Shown piece by piece: positions 1 to 5,609 of a DNA stretch of 8,015 nt (position 1 is its first letter; every line of letters begins with the position of its first letter). Origin of the DNA: Microbacteriaceae bacterium (GTDB taxonomy: Bacteria > Actinomycetota > Actinomycetes > Actinomycetales > Microbacteriaceae). The position numbers were made by a program, and so were the translations under genes. Where the stretch lies: positions 1 to 8,015 of the forward strand of contig JAODLU010000044.1 of the NCBI GenBank assembly GCA_025464125.1. The letters are read 5' to 3'. The notes under the pieces were generated by a model. That model did not search any database. It was not told the origin of the DNA and saw only the letters and a list, made by a program, of their open reading frames with translations.

Positions 1-1
1 G

Positions 2-922
2 CTAGACGAGTCCGACCTTTTTCAGCCACGCCTTGGCGATGGCCTCTGAGGACTTCTTGTCGTTGACGCTCTCCGAGTTGAGGCCGACGAAGTCACTGGC
101 GGTCAGCTTGGCGCTCACCGCGTTGAGGATCTTCTTCGCCTTCGAGTCCACCTTGTCCGAAACGACGGGTGCCACGTTGTCAGGGAAGAAGATGCCATCG
201 GGGTCCTTCAGGGCCACGAGGTTGTTCGACTTGATGTTCGGGTCGGCGGTGTAGATGTTCGCCAACTGGATTTCGTTGTCGACCAGGGCCTTCACTGTGA
301 GCGGTCCGCTGCTGTCCTGCACTGCCTTGAAGCCGGCGATCGTGATGCCGTACTTGTCTTTCAGCGCGGTTGGCCCATACGGACGGGTCTCGAGCTCGGC
401 GTTACCACCGACGGTGATCGGCTCGGTCACGTTCTTCAGCGAGGCGATGTCGGTCAGCTTGTACTTCTTCGCGAACGCCTCGGTCACGGTCCAGGAGTTC
501 TGGTCAGAAGCGTCTGCCGGGTTGAGCACGGTCAGGCCGGATGGCAGCGACTTCTTCAGGTCTGCCAGCACGGCGTCTTCTTTACCGCCAGCCGCAGTTT
601 TGTTCAGCGCCTGGTCGAGGGAGCCGATGTATTCGGGGAAGACGTCGATCTTGCCTGACTCAAGCTGCGGCAGGTACACCTCGCGCTGGCCGATCTGGTA
701 GTTGCGGTCGATCTTAAATCCGCCGTTCTCGAGAGCCTGGCTGTAAATTTCGGCCACGATCTCATTCGAGTAGTACGCCTGCGATCCGACGACGAGAGTC
801 GCGCCGGATGCCGTCGATCCCGAAGCCAGGGGACTTCCTGAGGCGCACCCTGAAAGGGCGATTGCTGCCCCAACCACGACGGCGCCAAGTGCGACGAGCC
901 GGCCTTTTCCTGCTGTGAACAT
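2..922 (-). CDS. Glycine betaine/osmoprotectant ABC transporter substrate-binding lipoprotein
   Basis: Extracytoplasmic binding protein that captures a quaternary ammonium compatible solute (betaine, choline or similar) and delivers it to the permeases encoded just upstream. It is 306 aa, a normal length for the OpuAC/ProX/OsmF family (PF04069). Residues 1-26 are a lipoprotein signal: positive start, hydrophobic stretch, then lipobox LSGC with Cys26 as the lipidation site, followed by a Ser/Gly/Ala-rich linker. The mature domain has family hallmarks such as LPQLESGKIDVFPEYIG (residues 84-100). The frame stays open upstream to 1168, but the ATG at 922 is chosen because the signal peptide begins there and AAAGGA (930-935) lies 7 bases upstream; the longer reading only overlaps the permease gene out of frame. 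It is the last gene of the operon, 22 bases after the permease stop. The exact substrate cannot be told from sequence; the family call is firm. Confidence 0.93.
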   Translation of the reverse strand: MFTAGKGRLVALGAVVVGAAIALSGCASGSPLASGSTASGATLVVGSQAYYSNEIVAEIYSQALENGGFKIDRNYQIGQREVYLPQLESGKIDVFPEYIGSLDQALNKTAAGGKEDAVLADLKKSLPSGLTVLNPADASDQNSWTVTEAFAKKYKLTDIASLKNVTEPITVGGNAELETRPYGPTALKDKYGITIAGFKAVQDSSGPLTVKALVDNEIQLANIYTADPNIKSNNLVALKDPDGIFFPDNVAPVVSDKVDSKAKKILNAVSAKLTASDFVGLNSESVNDKKSSEAIAKAWLKKVGLV

Positions 923-929
923 TCGATTT

Positions 930-935
930 TCCTTT
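930..935 (-). promoter_or_regulatory. Ribosome binding site of the binding-protein gene
   Basis: On the minus strand this reads AAAGGA, 7 bases before the ATG at 922. It decides the start of the lipoprotein against longer upstream readings of the same frame. It also gives this last gene its own translation initiation, which fits the need for more binding protein than permease. Confidence 0.7.
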
Positions 936-944
936 GTGTAGGGG

Positions 945-1664
945 TTATGAACCCGTTGCCACGCGAGGCCGGGATGACCGCACGCGGGCGTCTTTGGGTC
1001 GACCGGCGGTGACGCCAGCCGGTACGACCAGTCTTTGGACAATGCTGAACACGGCCTCCGAGAGGAGCGCCAGCACGACCACAAGAATGGAACCCGCAAG
1101 CATCTGCGGATAGTCCTGGGTCTGCTGGCCGAGGAAGATGAAGTGGCCGAGGCCGCCGCCGCCGACATAGTCGGCGAGGGTAGCGGTAGCGATGACCTGC
1201 AGGGCGGCGGAGCGCAGGCCGCCGATCAGCAGTGGCAACCCGAGTGGCAGTTCCACCTTCGTGACCACCTGCCATTCCGTCATGCCCACGGACCGTGCCG
1301 CGTCGATTGTGCGCCGGTCTACAGCCTCGAATCCGGAGTATGCCCCGGCGAGAATCGACGGGATGGCCAGCACCACGAGAGCGATCAGCGGTGCCTCGAG
1401 CCCGATGCCGATACCGAGCGCAAGCACCGCGATGAAGCCGAGGGTCGGGAGTGCCCGCACACCACCCGAGAGGGCGATGACGAGAAAGCGCCCCTTGCCC
1501 GTATGCCCGATGACGAAGCCGAGCGGAATCGCGATGACAGCGGCGATGAGAAGCACGAGACCGCTGATTGCAAGATGCTCGCCAACACGGGTGTCGATGC
1601 CGTTGGCACCGCCGTAGTGCGCTGGATCGAAGAGCCATGCGATGCCATCCAGGAAGAGGTTCAC
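945..1664 (-). CDS. Osmoprotectant ABC transporter permease (second permease gene)
   Basis: Inner-membrane permease of the glycine betaine/OpuC-OsmF importer class (BPD_transp_1 fold), 239 aa, typical for the small permeases of this family. Hydrophobic segments can be seen at about residues 31-53, 61-85, 91-110, 146-165 and 186-208. The cytoplasmic EAA-type coupling loop lies at about residues 121-151 (AARSVGMTEWQVV...LPLGLP...GGLR) and should dock on the ATPase. A glycine-rich DYVGGGGLGHFIFLG follows at 165-179, as in other betaine permeases. The start is GTG (1662-1664), overlapping the TGA of the preceding permease gene as GTGA, so the two are probably translationally coupled. The C-terminal tail after residue 212 is basic and probably disordered. 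It likely pairs with the 1661-2380 product as a heterodimer. Confidence 0.92.
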   Translation of the reverse strand: MNLFLDGIAWLFDPAHYGGANGIDTRVGEHLAISGLVLLIAAVIAIPLGFVIGHTGKGRFLVIALSGGVRALPTLGFIAVLALGIGIGLEAPLIALVVLAIPSILAGAYSGFEAVDRRTIDAARSVGMTEWQVVTKVELPLGLPLLIGGLRSAALQVIATATLADYVGGGGLGHFIFLGQQTQDYPQMLAGSILVVVLALLSEAVFSIVQRLVVPAGVTAGRPKDARVRSSRPRVATGS

Positions 1665-2380
1665 GCGATTGCCCCGTCCTGCCAGGTGGCCAGCGCGGGG
1701 GCATGGGTCCTGACCTTGCGATTCCAGGGCAGCAGCGCCCTGCCAGCCAGGATGATCAGCCCGTCGAGCACGAGGGCAATCACGACGGTAAGCACGATTC
1801 CGGTCCAGATCTCGACCGGGATGTTGCGCTGGATGCCCTCGGTGAACAGTCGCCCCAGACTCTTGATGCCCAGCACTGCGCCGACGGTAGTGAGGCTGAT
1901 CGTGCTGACTGCCACCACCCGTAGCCCGGCGATCAGGACGGGGCCTGCGAGCGGAAGCTCAACCCGCCAGAATCGTCCAGAGGTTGAGAAGCCGACAGCA
2001 GTGGCGGATTGCCTGATGTCGGGGTCTACCGAAGCCAGGCCATCCGCGGTCGAGCGCACCATGAGAGCAATGCCGTAGAGGGTGAGCGCGATCCCCACAT
2101 TCAGGGGGTCCTGGAGGCCGGTGCCGATGATGACAGGCAGCACGACGAACAGCGGCACCGACGGAATGGCGTACAGCAGGCCGAGCACGGTGAGGAGCAC
2201 GCCGCGACTCCAGCGATAGCGATTGGCGAGCCAGCCGATCGGCACGGAAATGATGAAGCTGAGAACGATCGGTGGAAGCGCGGTCAGCAGGTGCGTCGAA
2301 ACCAGGCTGCCTATGTATGGAAGATTGTCGAACGGATTGTTGCCGCTCCAGCTGGTCGGGTCTGCCAGGGAGAGGATCAC
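1661..2380 (-). CDS. Osmoprotectant ABC transporter permease (first permease gene)
   Basis: Second membrane subunit of the same importer, also 239 aa. Hydrophobic segments are visible at about residues 30-52, 58-87, 94-108, 144-170 and 192-214. The EAA-like coupling loop is at about 110-154 (ADGLASVDPDIRQSATAVG ... ELPLAGPVLIAGLR). It differs clearly in sequence from the neighbouring permease, which fits a heterodimeric channel of the OpuCB/OpuCD or YehW/YehY type rather than a recent duplication. The start is GTG (2378-2380), overlapping the ATPase stop codon TGA as GTGA. A GAGG on the minus strand about 4 bases upstream supports this start. The stop overlaps the next permease in the same way. 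Substrate specificity cannot be read from the permease. Confidence 0.92.
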   Translation of the reverse strand: MILSLADPTSWSGNNPFDNLPYIGSLVSTHLLTALPPIVLSFIISVPIGWLANRYRWSRGVLLTVLGLLYAIPSVPLFVVLPVIIGTGLQDPLNVGIALTLYGIALMVRSTADGLASVDPDIRQSATAVGFSTSGRFWRVELPLAGPVLIAGLRVVAVSTISLTTVGAVLGIKSLGRLFTEGIQRNIPVEIWTGIVLTVVIALVLDGLIILAGRALLPWNRKVRTHAPALATWQDGAIA

Positions 2381-3219
2381 GGTGCCTCACTCGACTTGAC
2401 CAGCACGCCGGCTGCTCGCCCCTCGGAGTCGACCAGCACATCCCCGGTTGGAGTCTTTCTGATGCTGAGCGCCCGTTTGCCCTTGTCTGCCCCGATGAAG
2501 CTGGCCACGAACTCGTTGGCTGGTGCGGAGAGGATCTCGGTGGGCGACCCGACCTGTGCGATGCGGCCACCGGTTTCGAGAATGACCACCTGGTCGCCGA
2601 GCAGGAACGCCTCGTCGATGTCATGGGTTACGAAGACAACGGTCTTGTCGAGTTCCCTCTGCAGGCGGATCAGTTCCACCTGCAGTTCTGCGCGCACAAT
2701 CGGGTCGACTGCGCCGAATGGCTCATCCATCAGCAGGATGTTGGGGTTGGCTGCGAGGCCGCGCGCGACACCTACCCGCTGCTGCTGGCCGCCGGAGAGC
2801 TGGCTCGGGTACCGGTCGGCAAGCGCACGATCGAGCCCGACAGTGTCGAGCAGCGCCAGGGCCTGCTCACGGGCCTGCTTTTTGGGCAGGCCGCTCAGTA
2901 CCGGCACGGTGGCGACGTTGTCGATCACCTTGAAGTGCGGCAGGAGGCCCGAGTTCTGCATGACGTATCCGATTCGGCGTCGCAGGGCCACTGGTTCGAG
3001 ACTCGACGTATCTGCACCGTCGATCTCGATCACCCCACTCGAGGGATCGACCATGCGGTTGATCATTCGCAGGAGGGTTGTTTTGCCGGAGCCTGAGGAC
3101 CCGACGAACACTGTGGTCTTGCGGGAAGGCAATACCAGGCTGAAATCCTCAACCGCGAGGGTTCCGTCAGGAAATTGCTTTCGGACGCTGTGGAACTCGA
3201 TCATGGTGGGGCGGCTCAT
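2377..3219 (-). CDS. Osmoprotectant ABC transporter ATP-binding protein
   Basis: Cytoplasmic ATPase that powers the importer; first gene of the operon. The 280-aa product has all ABC motifs: Walker A GSSGSGKT (40-47), Q-loop Gln88, signature LSGGQ (141-145), Walker B ILLMD (161-165) with catalytic Glu166, D-loop around 169-172, and switch His199 in VTHD. The order and the MINRMVDPSSG stretch after Walker A are typical of the glycine betaine/OpuCA group. The ABC domain ends near residue 243. Only about 37 residues follow, so the tandem CBS domains used by OpuCA for ionic-strength sensing are absent. The ATG at 3219 has an AGGA directly against it, and a second ATG at 3204 (residue 6) has the same AGGA 15 bases away. 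Neither spacing is ideal, so the start is uncertain by five residues. Confidence 0.94.
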   Translation of the reverse strand: MSRPTMIEFHSVRKQFPDGTLAVEDFSLVLPSRKTTVFVGSSGSGKTTLLRMINRMVDPSSGVIEIDGADTSSLEPVALRRRIGYVMQNSGLLPHFKVIDNVATVPVLSGLPKKQAREQALALLDTVGLDRALADRYPSQLSGGQQQRVGVARGLAANPNILLMDEPFGAVDPIVRAELQVELIRLQRELDKTVVFVTHDIDEAFLLGDQVVILETGGRIAQVGSPTEILSAPANEFVASFIGADKGKRALSIRKTPTGDVLVDSEGRAAGVLVKSSEAP

Positions 3220-3260
3220 TCCTCGTGCTGCGCACGAATCGACACTTGCCGGACGTTTCC

Positions 3261-3290
3261 AAGCTAAACACTATTCGTGGCCACAGTCAT
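3261..3290 (-). promoter_or_regulatory. Possible promoter of the importer operon
   Basis: In the 131-base gap between the TetR stop and the ATPase start, the minus strand has ATGACT (3285-3290, 4 of 6 matches to TTGACA), an 18-base spacer and TAGCTT (3261-3266, fits TAnnnT). This would start transcription about 35 bases before the ATPase ATG. The motif ATAGTGTTT (3266-3274) overlaps the spacer and the edge of the -10 box, where a repressor could block polymerase. The boxes are weak matches, so this is a suggestion only. No terminator for the upstream TetR gene is visible here, so readthrough from it is also possible. Confidence 0.3.
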
Positions 3291-3350
3291 TCCCGGTGGG
3301 CAGGGGTGACGGAATATGTCGAAGAGGAGTAGCCAGCGCGTCTCTCGCCG

Positions 3351-3995
3351 TTAGTCGCTGAAACGCCCCGTGTACCGGCTCATCGCGACCGACCGTGCCT
3401 CGTTGATGAAAGCGTCGTCTCCTGCACGGTCAAGGAAGAATGCACGAGCGAGCAGGGCATCCGATGACACGATCCCTGCCTCGATCTGGAATGCCAGGTC
3501 GTCACCGGTCGCGCCGAACCTCTGCACGAGGCGCTCCGCGATGATCTCCGCGAGGAGAGCACTGCCCATGCGTGCGCCGGCGTCAGGCGCGATGTCGAGC
3601 ACGTCGCCAAATCGAAGGGACCGGAAACCTGGCACTGACCGATAGGACTCCACTACGGCTTCGAAACCTGCGTCGAGCGCTTTCTGCCAGGTGGAATTGT
3701 CGGGGTCGTCGAGGGCTGCGCGCATGCGGTCAGACAGTTGCTGCAGCAACCGGGCACTCAGACCCTGGAGCACGACGATGCGATCTGGGAAGTAGCGGTA
3801 CACGGTGCCGATCGACGCTCCTGCGCGCTCAGCGACCATAGCGGTCGTGAGGCGTTCGTACCCGATCTCGTCTACGACCGCGGCCGCAGCATCGAGCAGC
3901 GCGGTCAGCCTGGCATTGCTTCGAGCCTGTACCGGCTCGTTTCTCAGCAGGCCGACTCCGTCGACTGCGCCTTCTTCAAGCGTGTATGCGGGCAA
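3351..3995 (-). CDS. TetR/AcrR-family transcriptional regulator
   Basis: DNA-binding regulator of 214 aa, the normal TetR length. The N-terminal domain begins near Arg25 (ARSNARLTALLDAAAAVV). Its helix-turn-helix lies at about residues 48-70 (LTTAMVAERAGASIGTVYRYF), an almost textbook TetR recognition motif. Residues from about 80 on form the helical ligand-binding and dimerisation domain, too variable to name a ligand. The start is TTG (3993-3995) because GGAG sits exactly 5 bases upstream and no ATG or GTG is available in frame before the HTH. It lies 131 bases upstream of the importer operon on the same strand, and diverges from the phosphatase gene at 4131. It may regulate itself, the importer or the phosphatase; the shared ATAGTGTTT motif favours the first two. 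Confidence 0.9.
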   Translation of the reverse strand: MPAYTLEEGAVDGVGLLRNEPVQARSNARLTALLDAAAAVVDEIGYERLTTAMVAERAGASIGTVYRYFPDRIVVLQGLSARLLQQLSDRMRAALDDPDNSTWQKALDAGFEAVVESYRSVPGFRSLRFGDVLDIAPDAGARMGSALLAEIIAERLVQRFGATGDDLAFQIEAGIVSSDALLARAFFLDRAGDDAFINEARSVAMSRYTGRFSD

Positions 3996-4000
3996 GGCAA

Positions 4001-4004
4001 CTCC
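4001..4004 (-). promoter_or_regulatory. Ribosome binding site fixing the TTG start of the TetR gene
   Basis: The minus strand reads GGAG here, followed by a 5-base spacer (TTGCC) and the TTG codon at 3995. A second TTG lies within the spacer but is out of frame. The good spacing makes the rare TTG start credible. Confidence 0.6.
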
Positions 4005-4020
4005 AAAATTCGTTGTGAGA

Positions 4021-4029
4021 AAACACTAT
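4021..4029 (-). promoter_or_regulatory. Possible -10 box/regulator half-site upstream of the TetR gene
   Basis: On the minus strand this is ATAGTGTTT, containing TAGTGT, which fits the TAnnnT form of a -10 box. It would give a leader of about 20 bases that includes the GGAG site. I see no convincing -35 box; the expected place falls inside the GC-rich palindrome at 4032-4050. The same nine bases occur at 3266-3274 upstream of the importer operon, so it may instead, or also, be a regulator contact site. Confidence 0.35.
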
Positions 4030-4031
4030 CC

Positions 4032-4050
4032 TGCCCCCGTCTCGGGGGCA
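4032..4050. repeat. Perfect 19-bp palindrome between divergent genes
   Basis: TGCCCCCG, the 3-base centre TCT, then CGGGGGCA: both 8-base arms match exactly. It lies midway between the divergent TetR (start 3995) and phosphatase (start 4131) genes. It occupies the place where the TetR gene's -35 box would be. Its symmetry fits a dimeric regulator's operator. It could also form a strong RNA hairpin, but the T run on the plus strand begins about 14 bases after it and no gene leads into it from that side, so a terminator is unlikely. Confidence 0.6.
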
Positions 4051-4130
4051 TTCGTGACAGGCACTTTTTGAGCGATCCTTCGCAAGTTCTCAGGTTCGGG
4101 GTCTGCTGCCGATCATGGAAGACTGTTCGG

Positions 4131-5201
4131 ATGGCCAGGACCAGGAAGACGCCGGGCAGCGGTGCCGTGGCTGATTCGAACGTCGCGGAGCCGATCCTGC
4201 ACTTCGCCGCCCGCATGGAAGACTCGCTGCACAACTTTCGTGAGAGACGAGCCCGCAAGCGGGGCCTCACGCCCACGATCATCCCTTACACCGGGTATGG
4301 CGCACAGGGCTGGGTGCGCGTGCTGTGCAGGGTACTCCTCACTCGACCGTCGGTAGAAGAAGATCCTGTGCGCTACAAGAAGATTCGCGGCTGGCGCAGT
4401 TTCACCAGTGTGCCGGTGAACGACGTCGCCGTAACGATCACCGTCGGCGACACCGAGTTGCGTGTCACGGCCGACCGCGGCGGCGTTGTCGACGCGGTCA
4501 TTCACGTCGACCTCCAGCCGGGCTGGCACACCATCTCGATCAGCACCGATGACGGTGACGGCAAGGATGGCGTCGAAGCGCCAGTGTTCATCGTCGATCC
4601 AGCAATGACCGTCGGCCTCATCTCGGACGTCGACGACACGGTCATGGTCACTGCCCTCCCCCGCCCATTCCTCGCCGCCTGGAACACCTTCGTTCTCGAT
4701 GAGCATGCGCGCACACCGGTTGCGGGAATGGCAGTGCTCTACGAGCGACTCACGCGCGATCATCCGGGCGCCCCCGTGTTCTACCTGTCGACCGGTGCAT
4801 GGAATGTGGCCCCCACACTGTCGCGCTTTCTCTCCCGCAACCTCTACCCGGCCGGGCCGCTGCTGCTCACCGACTGGGGGCCGACCCATGACCGCTGGTT
4901 CCGCAGCGGTCGGCTGCACAAGGTCGAGACGCTGGAACGTCTTACGACCGAATTTCCCGATATCAAGTGGGTGCTTGTCGGCGATGACGGCCAGCATGAC
5001 GAAGAGATCTACAGCCAGTTCGTGGCGCGCCACGAGGGGAACGTCGAGGCTGTCGCAATTCGGCAGTTGTCGAGCGGTGAGGCCGTGCTGGCCGGGGGTC
5101 GCAGCAAAGCCGAGCAGCACCGGGGATCCGCCCCGTGGTTCTATGCCCAGGATGGCGCGGGTCTCGCCGACCAACTGGGTGAGATCGGCCTCCTGGGTTA
5201 A
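4131..5201 (+). CDS. App1/DUF2183-family HAD-like phosphatase
   Basis: Predicted phosphatase of 356 aa with the App1 (DUF2183, PF09949) catalytic domain. The family's studied member, yeast App1, is a Mg2+-dependent phosphatidate phosphatase; the bacterial substrate is not established. Catalytic motifs are complete and in order: DVDDT (166-170, nucleophile and acid/base aspartates), STG (220-222), Lys264 in LHKVETL, and GDDGQHDEEIY (284-294) for metal binding. Residues 1-155 form the N-terminal part, with GYGAQGWVRVLCRVL (55-69) and a beta-rich stretch, as in other bacterial members. No signal peptide or membrane helix is seen, so it is probably cytoplasmic. The frame is open from 3738, but the ATG at 4131 is chosen because GGAAGA ends 8 bases upstream and the upstream reading lies opposite the TetR gene. 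A weak TTGAGC (4068) and CAGGTT (4091) pair, 17 bases apart, might be its promoter. It is transcribed alone. Confidence 0.9.
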   Translation: MARTRKTPGSGAVADSNVAEPILHFAARMEDSLHNFRERRARKRGLTPTIIPYTGYGAQGWVRVLCRVLLTRPSVEEDPVRYKKIRGWRSFTSVPVNDVAVTITVGDTELRVTADRGGVVDAVIHVDLQPGWHTISISTDDGDGKDGVEAPVFIVDPAMTVGLISDVDDTVMVTALPRPFLAAWNTFVLDEHARTPVAGMAVLYERLTRDHPGAPVFYLSTGAWNVAPTLSRFLSRNLYPAGPLLLTDWGPTHDRWFRSGRLHKVETLERLTTEFPDIKWVLVGDDGQHDEEIYSQFVARHEGNVEAVAIRQLSSGEAVLAGGRSKAEQHRGSAPWFYAQDGAGLADQLGEIGLLG

Positions 5202-5245
5202 GCCAGCCCGCACAACAAAGTTAAGTACTTCCAATAGATATATTC

Positions 5246-5295
5246 ATGGCTATTAGCCATACTTTGGCGTTGTATAGTTACAAGTATGGTTATTA
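5246..5295. promoter_or_regulatory. Nested inverted repeats: probable hipBA operator
   Basis: This AT-rich stretch holds several overlapping symmetric elements. ATGGCTA-T-TAGCCAT (5246-5260) is a perfect 15-bp palindrome. CCATACTT (5257-5264) and AAGTATGG (5282-5289) are perfect 8-base arms 17 bases apart; extended to 14 bases (5251-5264 and 5282-5295) they match at 12 positions. TTGTA-TAGT-TACAA (5270-5283) is a third, smaller palindrome over the -10 box. The half-site ATGGYTA thus occurs three times: plus at 5246, minus at 5254-5260 and plus at 5286, where it contains the hipB start codon. HipB proteins repress their own operon by binding such palindromes as dimers, so this is the likely autoregulatory site. 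That the HipB here binds it is inference. Confidence 0.6.
5273..5278 (+). promoter_or_regulatory. -10 box of the hipBA promoter
   Basis: TATAGT, a 5 of 6 match to TATAAT, ends 7 bases before the ATG at 5286. No good -35 box is found 16-19 bases upstream; that space is taken by the ATGGCTATTAGCCAT palindrome. The expected transcription start would be within a base or so of the hipB ATG. Confidence 0.5.
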
Positions 5296-5609
5296 CAGCA
5301 ATGGTTTCTGACGCAGACGGCGCCGAGACACTAATCGGCGAGCAGGTGCGTGCGCTGCGGTTGCGGCGCGGCCTCGACCAGGCCCAGCTTGCTGACGCTG
5401 CAGGTATAAGCCTCGGTGCGGTGAAGAACCTGGAACGTGGAAGTGGATCAACGCTGCGCTCCCTCAGCAGGGTGGTTGCTGCTCTCGACAGGGCTGACTG
5501 GTTGCAGCAGCTGGCCCCGGCATCCACCGTCAGTCCGATCGAGATCCTGCGCCAGGGTCGGCGGCCGCCGCGCAGTCGGGTCTATCGCCCGCGGTCGGAG
5601 CACGGCTGA
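5286..5609 (+). CDS. hipB: HipB-like antitoxin, XRE-family DNA-binding protein
   Basis: Antitoxin and autorepressor of a type II toxin-antitoxin pair; it should bind HipA and the operator just upstream. The 107-aa product has an XRE/Cro helix-turn-helix at about residues 17-70, with the HTH core DQAQLADAAGISLGAVKNLE (31-50). The C-terminal tail SPIEILRQGRRPPRSRVYRP (83-102) is basic and of the type found in HipB proteins paired with HipA. The first ATG (5286) has no Shine-Dalgarno sequence and lies at the predicted transcription start; a second in-frame ATG at 5301 (residue 6) also lacks one. The leaderless first ATG is preferred. The stop overlaps the hipA start as TGATG, a coupling usual in these modules. 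The operon stands in ordinary GC-rich DNA, but its promoter is much richer in AT than its surroundings. Confidence 0.87.
   Translation: MVITAMVSDADGAETLIGEQVRALRLRRGLDQAQLADAAGISLGAVKNLERGSGSTLRSLSRVVAALDRADWLQQLAPASTVSPIEILRQGRRPPRSRVYRPRSEHG

Noticed and set aside
923..1168. Longer N-terminus for the binding protein, starting at 1168
   Set aside because: The extra 82 residues are Arg/Ser-rich, overlap the permease gene out of frame and would bury the lipoprotein signal. The ATG at 922 has a good ribosome binding site.
1035..2078. 347-codon plus-strand open frame opposite the two permease genes
   Set aside because: Its product has no recognisable domain and is low-complexity with many charged residues. 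The minus strand here encodes two clear permeases with GTGA junctions, so this is a high-GC antisense shadow.
2009..3361. 450-codon plus-strand open frame opposite the permease and ATPase genes
   Set aside because: It covers a canonical ABC ATPase on the other strand and encodes Arg/Ser/Pro-rich sequence without motifs. It is a shadow frame despite its length.
4032..4070. Palindrome followed by TTTTT as an intrinsic terminator
   Set aside because: The T run starts about 14 bases after the stem, too far for an intrinsic terminator, and no plus-strand gene is transcribed into it.
3738..4130. Longer N-terminus for the App1-type phosphatase, starting at 3738
   Set aside because: The extra 131 codons lie opposite the TetR gene and the promoter palindrome and resemble no domain. 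The ATG at 4131 has a plausible ribosome binding site.
5223..5230. AAGTACTT, an 8-base palindrome upstream of the hipBA operator
   Set aside because: Short and expected by chance in AT-rich DNA. It shares only AAGTA with the other arms, so it is not listed as a separate operator.
4113..5234. 373-codon minus-strand open frame opposite the App1-type phosphatase
   Set aside because: The plus-strand product has all catalytic motifs in order, while this frame has none and is a shadow.
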